Source of the DNA: Tillandsia leiboldiana
Lineage: Eukaryota > Streptophyta > Magnoliopsida > Poales > Bromeliaceae
Assembly (NCBI GenBank): GCA_029204045.2
Contig: CM055063.1
Span: forward strand, 44,869,345 to 44,933,344
Length of the DNA stretch: 64,000 nucleotides
Reading direction: 5' to 3'
In this document: positions 10,377-20,514 of the stretch, in pieces
How positions within the stretch are numbered: position 1 is the stretch's first letter
Layout of the letters: every line of letters starts with the position of its first letter
Notes under the pieces: model-generated
Seen by the model: only the letters and a program-made list of their open reading frames with translations
Told to the model about the DNA's origin: nothing
The model's database searches: none
Position numbers and translations under genes: made by a program

Positions 10377-10554
10377 TGTGACACCCCCGGAATTTGGATT
10401 AGTCCTCTATATAAATGATATAATAGGACTAAAATCTCTAACCCGGCTATAGCATTTTGGATGGTAGCAAGATCCAAGAGGAACATGAGAGTTAAGCGTG
10501 CTAGAGCTAGAGTGGTTCTAGGATGGGTGACCCCCTGGGAAGTGGGGCGTCACA
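10377..10554 (+). mobile_element. Cassandra-like solo LTR with 5-bp TSD
   Basis: A 178-bp insert starts TGTGACACCCCC and ends GGGGCGTCACA (terminal inverted repeats). It is flanked on both sides by CGCTT (10372-10376 and 10555-10559). It carries a 5S rRNA-derived domain. In the literature, TRIM elements whose LTRs hold a 5S RNA promoter are called Cassandra; published LTRs are, from memory, somewhat longer (roughly 240-350 bp), so this may be a short or deleted variant. There is one LTR and no internal region, as expected after LTR-LTR recombination. Confidence 0.8.
10481..10543 (+). other. 5S rRNA-derived pol III promoter domain
   Basis: Matches the 3' half of plant 5S rRNA. The box A-like segment AGTTAAGCGTGCTAGAGC (10490-10507) and the box C core GGATGGGTGACC with CTGGGAAGT (10521-10543) are kept, with the spacing of a genuine 5S gene. 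The 5' half of the 5S sequence is poorly conserved, so this is not a working 5S rRNA gene. It could still be recognised by TFIIIA/pol III (inference). Confidence 0.85.
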
Positions 10555-10664
10555 CGCTTTGAGGATTTGTTTTTATTCAGACGTTCAGTGATGTTTTTGG
10601 CTACTAGATTTATTTTCGTCTCTGATACATGTGTAGCTATAGATCTTTTGCAGGGTAGACGCTT

Positions 10665-10692
10665 CGTCTGTGCGGCAGTTTCCGCACAGACG
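10665..10692 (+). other. Perfect 11-bp hairpin in U5 of LTR B
   Basis: CGTCTGTGCGG at 10665-10675 pairs exactly with CCGCACAGACG at 10682-10692 around a 6-base loop, 50 bases before the LTR end. In the related LTR C the same place (around 17850) is only partly self-complementary. Confidence 0.8.
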
Positions 10693-10750
10693 GCTGATCT
10701 GTTGGCGAGCCCGGGTCGCAGTTCGACCCCCGGGGCGTGACAAATTTAGG

Positions 10751-10763
10751 TGGTATCATAGCC
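10751..10763 (+). other. Element B primer binding site
   Basis: TGGTATCATAGCC begins 8 bases after the LTR end. One substitution relative to the iMet complement seen in A and C (CAGAGC to CATAGC) suggests decay. Confidence 0.8.
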
Positions 10764-11039
10764 TAGGAATATAGGTCGTTGAGGACTTAGAGACCCTAGG
10801 CTATTGGTTGGACAGTAGGATGTCTGTCGTGAGAGACGTGATTTTAGCGAGAGTCCGGACTGAGTTTGTACCTCCCCCAGAGGATTGGGGTGAGTGATCT
10901 TAAATGTTATTTCTCTAAAGATGATTACGTTGGCTGCAGACAACATAATGCTTTAGTAAGGGTAACGTGTTATAGACTTTCGCTTGATTGGGTCGAGAGA
11001 GTTCTTGGTCCTAATGTTTATTCTGTTGCAGTGGTTTTG

Positions 11040-11067
11040 ATGCTTCCGAGACGCCGTGCAGCGGCGA
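11040..11067 (+). pseudogene. Element B gag, first codons, cut by element C
   Basis: ATG at 11040 opens MLPRRRAAA, the same start motif as element A (MPPRR). The frame is broken at 11067 by the insertion of C and resumes at 51663 after the duplicated GGCGA. The 300-bp leader before it (10764-11039) has no coding signal. Confidence 0.8.
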
Positions 11068-11820
11068 TGTCATGCCCCGGGGTCGAAACTGCGTCCCGGG
11101 TTCGCCAACAGATCCGCCATCTGTACTGAAACTGCCGCACAGACGAAGTGTCTACCCTGCAAGTCAAATCTATAGCTGAAACATGTATCAGAGCTGAAAT
11201 AGAACTAACAACCAAGGGCTATAGAAATCCACTGAACATCTGATGTAAATAAAAATCATCCTTGATACAACATCTCTCAACTGTCAAAATATACAAAAGC
11301 CTCACCAATCACTCAGACTGTCCAGTACAAAAGTAGAAACATAAAATACAGGGTACATCTACCTCTGACTCTCAATACGGTAAGGAAATACTCAGCCTCG
11401 TCCTCACCTAGAATCAGCTGTCTCCGCGCAAACCCAGCCGGAACAGCTACCACAGGAACATGTCACCGCAGCGGGTGTGAGATCTACTGCAGAAGGTAGA
11501 TCTCAGTGGGTACCGTCACCAATATCCACGGTATGCCCACTAAGTCTACAGGAGGCACAAAAGATAGGTATGCAGATAGATATATAAATGAAAGCAGGAA
11601 ATGAGCTAAACTATATGCCATAACCATATGCTCAAGAAAACCTCTACTATGATCCCGCTATGCATACTCCCTCACTACTAAATGCCTCAAGTATCAAGCT
11701 CAAAGGAATACTCATCTAAGAGCGAGCTATGCAACACTTGCGCACAAGGTGCTCTCAAAACCCAAATCTCAATGACTGTCCAAAGCTGGCATAGTCGAGC
11801 CTGCGCCTGTCGTCTAGGAA

Positions 11821-12085
11821 CGCACCTGCCCACTCCACGTGGGGCTTCCTACTGACCACTATGGACGCACCTGCCCACTCCCCGTGGGGCGTCCTACGCA
11901 CCTATCCACTACGTGTGGGGCGTACTACGCACCTGCCCACTCTCTGTGGGGCGTACTATGCACCTACCCACTCCGCGTGGGGTGTTCTGCTGACTACTAT
12001 GGACGCACCTGCCCACTCCACAAGGGGCGTCCCGCCGACTACTACGAACGCACCTGCCCACTGCATGTGGGGCGTCCTAGTCGGT
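11821..12085 (-). repeat. Array of seven CCCAC/GTGGG hairpins in LTR C (left copy)
   Basis: Seven units spaced about 36-40 bp. Each has CCCAC, a variable 5-6 base loop, then GTGGG, with ACCTG before and GCGT after. An outer pair also varies in a matched way: GGACGC with GCGTCC in some units, TACGC with GCGTA in others. The array lies about 760 bp from the LTR 3' end. Confidence 0.85.
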
Positions 12086-13314
12086 CCATCTCAGTCATCA
12101 TCACACATCCGGAGCGTACTCAAGGGGAGCGACCCCACCGAGCTCTAGTGTCTAGGTAGTCTCAACTATCTCATGAATGACATATGTAGGCTGTGATCCG
12201 CGATCAAACAGATCGGATACTCAAACCAGATATCACATCACATTTGGGAACCCTCCACGAGTGGATCAGGGAATGCCAAACCCTCTCATAGCTATGTCGG
12301 AGAACCCTCAACGACCCTATCTGATAATGCACATCCATGGCTAAGTCGGGAACCCTCCACGACCCAATCTGCCAGAGCCCAATCTCTCGAAATCAAGTCG
12401 GAGAACTATCTCCACTACTAAAATCAGATATACCAATCCATGATCTAGAATAATCCCACCAGGGATCTCAACTCACCTGACACTAGAAGCTCGTCACACA
12501 GAGCTCTAAAAATCCACTCGGCCCCCTGGCACGAGGATACATGCATCCTGAACCTACTCAAACCCTCTGGAAGCTCACAAAATTACCCAAACTATTTTTA
12601 AAGTCTCAATTTATTAAAATCGGTCCGCCGATTTTTAATACGGTTCAGATGCCAATCTAATGTCAACTATTCATGCAATCTAGTGTCAATTTATCCCTAG
12701 ATCATGCTAAAAATATCTGGGGCCCATAATTGTGTTTCCATGATTTTCTAGGCAACTATCAGATTTATCAGCTATATAAATATTAAGCTAAACATGATCA
12801 ACATGCATACAATAGCTTTAGAAGGCATTCCATATATTTCGGAGAAATTCCAACCCACCTCAAATGCATTCCGTAGGCAAACGCTGAAGTCGGTGAAGCT
12901 CCGCACTGCTCACTGACAAAATCCTGCAGGAACGCCCAAAACCGCATCGCATGTGCGCGCACTGTCGCGGTCCTCAGAAAGTATCCCCGGAAGCTCGGAC
13001 GAATCCCTCGAGTCCTCTAATGAAATCGGCTCGACTCCGGCCCTTGCTGCCCTCTCACAGCACACGCACACACTCACGCACGCGCGCACGCACGCCTCGA
13101 CTCCGCGCTGAGAAAAATCCAGAGCTCACAGCATCAATGCCAAGGATGGAGAGAATAATCCAATTAAGCTCAAACCTCCACAAAAATCCATCTAAGAAAT
13201 CCAAACTCATGCTTGAACAAATCAGAGCACTTACCTCCTGTGTGGCCAACTCGCGCGTGCGGCTCAGCTCGATCCCAAGCTGCAGAAACACTAAGCTCCA
13301 TCAACTCCCTCTCA

Positions 13315-13392
13315 ATCTCCCTCACTCTCTTTATCTTCTTCTCTTTTCTTTCCTTACTTTCTTTCTATCTTTCTTCTCTTTTCCCTGTCGTG
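13315..13392. repeat. Polypyrimidine tract (plus strand) just downstream of the LTR C TATA-like site
   Basis: Nearly uninterrupted C/T run, so the minus-strand transcript would begin with a GA-rich leader. LTR B has a GA-rich run in the corresponding place (54988-55020). Confidence 0.7.
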
Positions 13393-13408
13393 GAGAAGAA
13401 GCAGGGGC

Positions 13409-13620
13409 TCAATAAATAGAGGGTCTAAGAAATGGGAGAGGAAATTACCAAAATGCCCTCACTCAAAAAAAAAATCCAACGTGCTGATTCTGGGCTAAAA
13501 AATACACTGGGTACCGGTACCACTAATTGGGTACCGGTACCAGCCCATTAGTTCCGGAACTCCCACTTCGGTTCCGGAACACAAGGCCTAGTTCCGGAAC
13601 CAAAACCCCTGTTCCGGAAC
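13409..13620 (-). promoter_or_regulatory. LTR C promoter region: TATA-like site and six palindromes at exact 20-bp spacing
   Basis: Two GTACCGGTAC palindromes at 13511 and 13531 and four GTTCCGGAAC palindromes at 13551, 13571, 13591 and 13611 (each 10 bp) repeat every 20 bp without error. A weak TATA-like TATTTATT lies about 90 bp downstream on the minus strand (13409-13420). In the other LTR the array is at 50973-51082 with the same 20-bp spacing. The layout suggests cooperative binding of a dimeric factor on one face of the helix (inference). Confidence 0.7.
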
Positions 13621-13699
13621 TCAGCCTCCAAATGCCAAAATCCGAAGTCTGAAGCTCGGGTTCTCTCGCTGACAACTCACTTTCTGTCCCAGAAGCTTC

Positions 13700-13998
13700 T
13701 GCACCACTCTAAGAACTCCCGAACCTCACTGTAAACAGGAAATACACATGTCCAAAGCTTTTCCCACTCAAAAGCTCGACGGTGGAGTCGGTGCTCAATC
13801 CCACAATCCGGTACTCTCACAAGAAGATCCTTACTTGCCAAGTCCAACTCACTTTTTTTGGTCTTCGGGGCCTCCGCATCAGTACGTATCCACCCGAACT
13901 CCGCTGTAAACAGGAAATACACATGTCTCAACACTTTCCAAATTCCTACGTGCGACCGCGGAGTCGGTTTTTTATCCAAACCAATATTCCACAAATAC
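13700..13998. repeat. Two U3 direct repeats in LTR C
   Basis: A block centred on TGTAAACAGGAAATACACATG occurs at about 13729 and again at about 13902, each followed by a related segment ending in GGAGTCGG. LTR B carries three diverged copies of the same block (54330-54740), so this is an old family feature, possibly an enhancer repeat. Confidence 0.7.
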
Positions 13999-14198
13999 TT
14001 AATGCCCCGAAATCACTGATTCAACTGGGCTTCCAAATTTCGACGCTGCTGACTCACTTTCCATCCTGATGGATTTTGCGTCGATCCGAAATAATCAGAA
14101 CTCATCTGTAAGCCCAAATAGAACACGCCCAAGGCGATCACTCCGCACCACGCCATCTCGCGAGGTCGGTACACTCAACAAAGTTCCAGTAATCTACA

Positions 14199-14211
14199 CT
14201 CTCCCCTCCTT
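14199..14211 (-). other. Element C polypurine tract
   Basis: On the minus strand AAGGAGGGGAGAG directly precedes the TGTAG start of the 3' LTR. The identical run is present in B at 54243-54255. Confidence 0.85.
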
Positions 14212-17200
14212 AAAAAGGTTTCGTCCTCGAAACCAGAATAAATCCACAACTCAGGAGCGTGTCTCAATCAATGGGGATCGAAAATCTGAACTCATCCTTA
14301 GGCCCTCAAATGGCCTTTCACACTCATCATGATGGCTCCACTGAACCTTCGCTCAGGGTAAAAACCCGACTGCATAAACCTTCTGTCTCACCAGCAATAA
14401 TTTGTATCGGTAGCTCATGATGACTCAGATCCTCGCCAATTGCCAAAGAAGTGAGATCCAAAACAAGCGGGTGATAAAATACTCGCGGACCAAGCTTCCC
14501 GCGTAAACTCAAATCCTCGCATCCCAGCGAATAGTGGTTTCCAGAAAACACGATCTCCAAAACCAAAACTCTACGCTTGCCATTGGCATAAAACCTCCGT
14601 TGCTCCTTAGCAACTAAAAGCTCAAGTTCCACACACAGCTCTCACATCCATCCACAGGGGAAAATTTTCCAATATTGGAAACCACACACAACCCTTAGAT
14701 CTCAATTCCAAGTTCCCAAAAGTGGCGACCAACAATCGAACACCTCATTCCAGGGTTGCACTGTTCACCTAACCAAGGCATACTGTCCATAATGTCCATG
14801 CCGAGATAATACTATAGGATATCAATCCAACAGTTCAAATAACTCTGTCCACCGGCGTTGCCTCAATCAAAGTCCTCCTGAGTAACCCTGTACTTCAGGC
14901 TCAAGGATCTCTGAATAATTCCATAACATCTCTATCACGGCAATATCCGGATCAATGCTGGTATTTTCCTCAGCTTTGCCTCTTGCAAGCTACACTAGCC
15001 TTGCATCATTCAAGAGCTTCTGATCTCTGTTATTAACATAGGTCTAGGCCCAACCCAAACGGTATCACTCTTCGTTGGGTCCTCTGTCACTCTTGCAGCT
15101 GTAATCACATGGCCTAATCACTAAATCTTTCGAAGTCCAAGAGCAACTCTCACAGCTTGGCAACAACTTCTTCTCATAGAAGTTGCAGCTTTAACCTCAA
15201 GTGATCCTCGTGCTCTAAGTCACCTCGGAAACCAATCCAAATATAATCAAATCAACTGGCCCTGTATAAATCAACCTCAACGACTGGTACAGCAACTCAG
15301 TGTAGAGCTCAACTCATGCCGGTACAACAACCCGGTCCAAGTACTACCGGAGCACACAATGCCTCAAATCCAAAAGGCAGCAGGGCCTTAGTCAATCCAC
15401 TTGACCGCGCTGCAAGCTTATAATGTCCCTATCGGGTTCAGAACACTGTCTGGCACAATCCTCGGGAAGAAGGCTCCATAGCGCTAACCGATCTCAGAAA
15501 AGGGCATCAATCAAAACACAAACCAAACCTGTCTGTGTTCGAACCGTCTCAGAACCCTCACCGTTGTGCACTCACAACATGGCATCACGGCCGTGTACCA
15601 ACGGCGTGGCATCACCACCGTGTATCATCAGTGTGGCATCAAACTCAAGTATCAATCTCTCGGATCCTCACTGTCGTATCCCCACGACGTGGTACTAGGT
15701 CACACAGACCTCTCGATCCGTCAAATCTCGTAACTGCGCTAACAACTCTCTCTGTCTCACGGGTGATACTCCACGAGGTGCTGCCGAAGTTGGCGCGGTT
15801 CCCAAAACCATGTCAATCACTATCTCGATCTCAATCTCACCAAATGGCGGCTTCGAAACCAATTCTGGTAGACTCTCACTCGAGGTCACAGGGCGATAAA
15901 ATATTCCTTAGTCCTGGTGCTGCCGTAGGCACCTCCTCAGTAGTCGCCAACGAAGCAATACAACCACGACTCAACCTCTGTCGTGCTCTAGCATCCTGTA
16001 TTAACACACTCCTCCTGGCCAGGTCCACGGAGGGTCATTGTCCTTCTCTCGACAATCCAGGATAACACAACGTTGGGATATCCAATCCCTATCCAACCTC
16101 ATATCGTCATCTCAGAGCTGATGTAGGACTAACAACTCTAGGATCAAATCCAAGGTCCTACTATACTAGGAAGGACTGGCAACACTCATCCATGTGCTAT
16201 ACATGATCTGGAACCTGATCCTCACGTGCACAAGCCAACGGTCCATCTCTAGCCCACACGAAGCTATCCCTGCCCTACTAAAACACACCCAAGCGGTGTC
16301 GGCATCAACATGCTCCAACTCTAATGACCATAAGCAACCACACCTGGTAAGACGTGATCGACTATCCTGGCGTCCTCTAACCGGCTGCACAATCTCATCC
16401 ACTAGATGCTGGTGGCCAACGCTCTATCTGTCCCGGCGTCACGGCTCTATCAGCCTGCCGGTAAGTCGGATGAACCTCAACATCCTCAAGGGGTAGCGGG
16501 GTGCCGTCACAAGCGGCAAATCCATGAGTACCACTCTGGGACACTCTGCCTGAAAATGTCCTAACTATCCACATGAAAAGCATCGCCCCTGCCTGAGGTC
16601 TCACTATGGCGATGAATGCGGCCCACAGCAAAAGACACAGTCATCCTAGCACTGCTGCTAGTGTCTCGCCTGTCGAGAACCTCCTGGTCTCTGTCTCCTC
16701 TGAGGCTCATGATCCTATAGCTGGAATCATGGCAACCTCGCTCCACTCGACTATCCCAAATCCGACAATGCCGGACGCCTCTCTCTAGAGCTGGTCCCTC
16801 GCTCTTCGTCCTCTCAGACATGATCGCCGATCCTCCGTCAATCCATCGAGTGTGCCCAATCAGTGCATCTAAAGTCGCTCGCCGAGAATACCCAAAATGA
16901 TAAACATCTCTAAGCAGTCCCCTCTCAAACATGATCAATCTCCTGAGTCTCATCCTGGGCGACATGGGGCACTCTGCTCAACAATCATAGAAACTCACTC
17001 CAAATCCTCAACCACTCTCCTGGTGGTCCAACGGGACAAACTCGATGCCCCCAACACTCGGCGTCCCTAACCAAAGGTGCGCAACCAAATGGATCTGGAT
17101 GAACAAGTCCTTAACCAGCTTTTCCAAAACAACAAACCAGTTCTCGGCCTCCCAAGGCTCCAACTCTGCCCCAAAATTTGTAGGGGATGGAACTGGCGAG

Positions 17201-17503
17201 TGAACAACAACCACCTGGCAACTCTCGCTGCTCCTGCACTACTCACAGTGCGATCAGGGTCGAAGTCGACGATGCTGCGGCCGGAGGTACTACTCACGAT
17301 ACCTCAGTCGATGCTCTCTGCTCAGACACGCGCATCACGCGCTCCATGATCTCATCCTGGCCCGCGTCGTCTCAACAACTGAGCTACATGGGCCTGTAAC
17401 TCTCAGACCTCTCTCTCTGCTTCGTCCATTCAGCCTCCCGCTGATCGGGCTCCTCATCCAAGGTCGAACATGCCCTCGCCGCTGCACGGCGTCTCAGAGG
17501 CAA
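14212..17503 (-). pseudogene. Element C gag-pol remnants (first assembly copy)
   Basis: Heavily broken minus-strand coding DNA. The gag start is at 17501-17503, where the ATG has become TTG; after about 33 codons (LPLRRRAAARAC...) there is an in-frame TGA. A capsid remnant follows (about 17210-17008, with the LEPWEAENWF and LEKLVKDLF segments), and the RT entry (about 15890-15695, with GTAPTSAAPRGVSPVRQREL, resembling the GTAPISKAPYR region of A). At 15560-15660 a degenerate repeat of about 33 bp with a TGATGCC core interrupts pol. The internal region is 3.6 kb against 5.1 kb in A, so parts are deleted. It cannot encode working proteins; PBS, PPT and LTRs are intact, so it could once have moved with help. 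Confidence 0.8.
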
Positions 17504-17776
17504 CAAGGACAACTGTCACAACCAACCAAACCTCAAACACTCTCGACCCAATCAAGCGAAAGTCTATAACATGTTAACCATTCTAAAGCATTATGTTGTC
17601 TGCCAATCAACATAATTACTTTAGAGAATAAACATGTAAGATGACTCGCCCCAATCCCCAGGGGGAGGTACAAACTCAATCAGGACTCTCGCTAAAGTCA
17701 CGTCTCTCACGACAGTCATCCTACTGTCCAACCAATAGCCTAGGGTCTCTAAGTCCTCAATGACCTATAGTCCTAG

Positions 17777-17788
17777 GCTCTGATACCA
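17777..17788 (-). other. Element C primer binding site (first assembly copy)
   Basis: Minus strand reads TGGTATCAGAGC, eight bases inside the right LTR, which starts at 17797. Confidence 0.88.
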
Positions 17789-17796
17789 CCCTAATC

Positions 17797-19760
17797 TGTC
17801 ACGCCCCGGGGTCGAAACAGCGACCCGGGTTCGCGAACAGATCCGCCATCTGTACGTAAACTGCCGCACAGACGAAGCGTCTACCCTGCAAGTCAAATCT
17901 ATAGCTAAAACATGTATCAGAGCTGAAATAGAACTAACAACCAAGGGCTATAGAAATCCACTGAACATCTGATGTAAATAAAAATCATCCTTGATAAAAC
18001 ATCTCTCAACTGTCAAAATATAAAAAAACCTCACCAATCACTCAGACTGTCCAGTACAAAAGTAGAAACATAAAATACAGGGTACATCTACCTCTGACTC
18101 TCAATACGGTAAGGAAATACTCAGCCTCGTCCTCACCCCGAATTAGCTGTCTCCGCGCGAACCCAGCCGGAACAACTACCACAGGAACATGTCACCGCAG
18201 CGGGTGTGAGATCTACTGCAGAAGGTAGATCTCAGTGGGTACCGTCACCAATATCCACGGTATGCCCACTAAGTCTACAGGAGGCACAAAAGATAGGTAT
18301 GCAGATAGATATATAAATGAAAGCAGGAAATGAGCTAAACTATATGCCATAACCATATGCTCAAGAAAACCTCTACTATGATCCCGCTATGCATACTCCC
18401 TCACTACTAAATGCCTCAAGTATCATGCTCAAAGGAATACTTATCTAAGAGCGAGCTATGCAACACTTGCCCACAAGGTGCTCTCAAAACCCAAATCTCA
18501 ATGACTGTCCAAAGCTGGCACAGTCGAGCTCGCGCTTGTTGTCTAGGAACGCACCTGCCCACTCCACGTGGGGCGTCCTACTGACCACTATGGACGCACC
18601 TGCCCACTCCCCGTGGGGCCTCCTACGCACCTATCCACTGCGTGTGGGGCGTACTATGCACCTGCCCCTCTCTATGGGGCGTACTATGCACCTACCCACT
18701 GCGCGTGGGGCGTTCTGCTGACTACTATGGACCCACCTGCCCACTCCACGTGGGGCGTCCCACTGACTACTATGAACGCACCTGCCCACTGCGTGTGGGG
18801 TGTCCTAGTCGGTCCATCTCAATCATCATCACGCATCCGGAGCGTACTCGAGGGGAGTGACCCCACCGAGCTCTAGTATCTAGTCAGTCTCAAGTATCTC
18901 AAGAATGGCATATGCAGGCCGTGATCCGCGATCAAACAGATCGGATACTCAAACCAGATATAACATCACAGTCGGTAACCATCCACGACTGGATCAGGGA
19001 ATGCCAAACCCTCTCATAGCTATGTCGGAGAACCCTCAACGGCCCTATCTGATAATGCACATCCATGGCTAAGTCGGGAACCCTCCACGACCCAATCTGC
19101 CAGAGCCCAATCTCTCGAAATCAAGTCGGAGAACTATCTCCACTACTAAAATTAGATATACCAATCCATGATCTAGAATAATCCCACCAGGGATCTCAAC
19201 TCACCTGACACTAGAAGATCGTCACACAGAGCTCTAAAAATCCACTCGGCCCCCTGGCACGAGGATACATGCATCCTGAACCTACTCAAACCCTCTGGAA
19301 GCTCACAAAATTACCCAAACTATTTTTAAAGTCTCAATTTATTAAAATCGGTCCGCCGATTTTTAATACGGTTCAGATGCCAATCTAATGTCAACTAATC
19401 ATGCAATCTAGTGTCAATTCATCCCTAGATCATGCTAAAAATATCTGGGGCCCATAATTGTGTTTCCATGATTTTCTAGGCAACTATCAGATTTATCAGC
19501 TATATAAATATTAAGCTAAACATGATCAACATGCATACAATAGCTTTAGAAGGCATTCCATATATTTCGGAGAAATTTCAACCCACCTCAAATGCATTCC
19601 GCAGGCAAACGCTGAAGTCGGTGAAGCTCGCACTACTCACTGACAAAATCCTGCCGGAACGCCCAAAACCGCATCGCATGTGCGCGCACTGTCGCGGTCC
19701 TCGGAAAGTATCCCCGGAAGCTCGGACGAATCCCTCGAGTCCTCTAATGAAATCGTCTCG
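17797..19760 (-). repeat. Element C right (5') LTR, part before element D (first assembly copy)
   Basis: Starts TGTCACGCCCC, homologous to 11068-13025 of the left LTR, and breaks at the TCTCG target site (19756-19760) of element D. The 18900-19750 stretch is non-coding LTR DNA. Confidence 0.92.
18549..18805 (-). repeat. CCCAC/GTGGG hairpin array in right LTR C (first assembly copy)
   Basis: Same array as 11821-12085, with small differences in loops and outer stems between the two LTRs; one unit has lost its CCCAC arm (around 18661-18676). Confidence 0.8.
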
Positions 19761-20060
19761 TGTTGGGTCGTATATAATACGGATCTAAATAGGGGAAGAA
19801 ACACCTAGAGGGGGGTGAATAGGTGTAAACGTATAAACACTCAAAAATCGTTGCGATAAAAACCCAATGCGGAAATGAAAATAACTCGCAAGATTTTTAC
19901 GTGGAAAACTCCATCATCGGAGTAAAAAACCACGGGACCGATAACACGGCAGAAATCCACTAGAATTAAAACACGTACAAGGTGATTTACCGTACACACT
20001 TACGACTCAACCTTTTCCATACGCTCCTAGAGGATCTTCTCCGCTCGCTCCAGACGCTTC

Positions 20061-20237
20061 TCGAATCCACGATCTGCGCCCAACGCCGAATCCACGGCGT
20101 CCAACGTCGAATCCACGACGTCCGACCGAATCCACGGTCTTCACCCAATAGCACCGTTCGAATCCACGAACGTGCCTCGCTCCGAATCCACGAGAGCGAT
20201 TGAACCTTGAATCCACAAGGACACGCGAATCCACGCG
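20061..20237 (-). repeat. Array of eight hairpins with one invariant loop in LTR D
   Basis: On the plus strand eight copies of AATCCA (TGGATT in the sense direction) start at 20064, 20089, 20110, 20129, 20161, 20185, 20210 and 20228. Each is enclosed by its own inverted repeat: TCG/CGA, ACGCCG/CGGCGT, ACGTCG/CGACGT, GACCG/CGGTC, GTTCG/CGAAC (extended past a one-base bulge by GCAC/GTGC), TCGCTCCG/CGGAGCGA (with one bulged A), CCTTG/CAAGG and CGCG/CGCG. Stems differ in sequence but stay complementary. The array lies about 280-450 bp downstream of the expected transcription start, in the RNA leader. Confidence 0.9.
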
Positions 20238-20514
20238 CCGATTTTTGGGGTAAATCGTTGTTTTTGGGTGGTGATGATCCGCCGAATACTTAGATCAAAG
20301 ATAGATCGGAAATACCATCTAAGTATTCATTAGTTTGATTCAACTCAAGATGTGAGTATGAAAACCTAGAATCAAACTAATCAATATAGATGAAGAAACA
20401 TAGAGTATTCTCTAATGATTTCCTTTCTTCTCTATATGTGGATCTATAGCCGTATAGGATGATATATGAAAATGACGGCTATGTGGATTGACCCTAGAAA
20501 GAAAGAGATAGGGT

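Larger units (their letters stand above)
9912..10742 (+). repeat. Element B 5' LTR, right-hand part
   Basis: The first 343 bases match 57612-57944 of B's 3' LTR. It ends in CGGGGCGTGACA at 10742, followed by a primer binding site. It contains an ATCT microsatellite, the Cassandra-like solo LTR and a perfect U5 hairpin. The left part of this LTR lies beyond element A, outside the window. Confidence 0.9.
11068..14198 (-). repeat. Element C left (3') LTR, complete, 3,131 bp
   Basis: Bounded by TGTCATGCCCC at 11068 and CTACA at 14198, where the polypurine tract begins. It contains a seven-unit hairpin array (11821-12085), a long pyrimidine tract, a TATA-like site, a phased palindrome array (13511-13620) and two long U3 direct repeats. 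Short open frames here are not coding. It differs from the right LTR by a few percent, so it is older than A or D. Confidence 0.92.

Noticed and set aside
10441..10554. Functional 5S rRNA gene
   Set aside because: Only the 3' half matches, it has substitutions and no standard 5' half, and it lies within a TSD-flanked solo LTR.
11821..12085. CRISPR-like array (short repeats with variable spacers)
   Set aside because: Plant nuclear DNA inside an LTR; the repeats are hairpin units of a tandem array, spacers are repeat-derived, and there are no cas genes.
15560..15660. TGATGCC repeat in C internal DNA as a possible coding repeat
   Set aside because: Only three or four degenerate units of about 33 bp within already broken pol; also present in B. 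Probably a neutral duplication.
20007..20234. 75-codon minus frame with VGRRGF-type repeats
   Set aside because: The repeat comes from the hairpin array. Covariation is at the nucleotide level and the protein is not conserved in length between LTRs.
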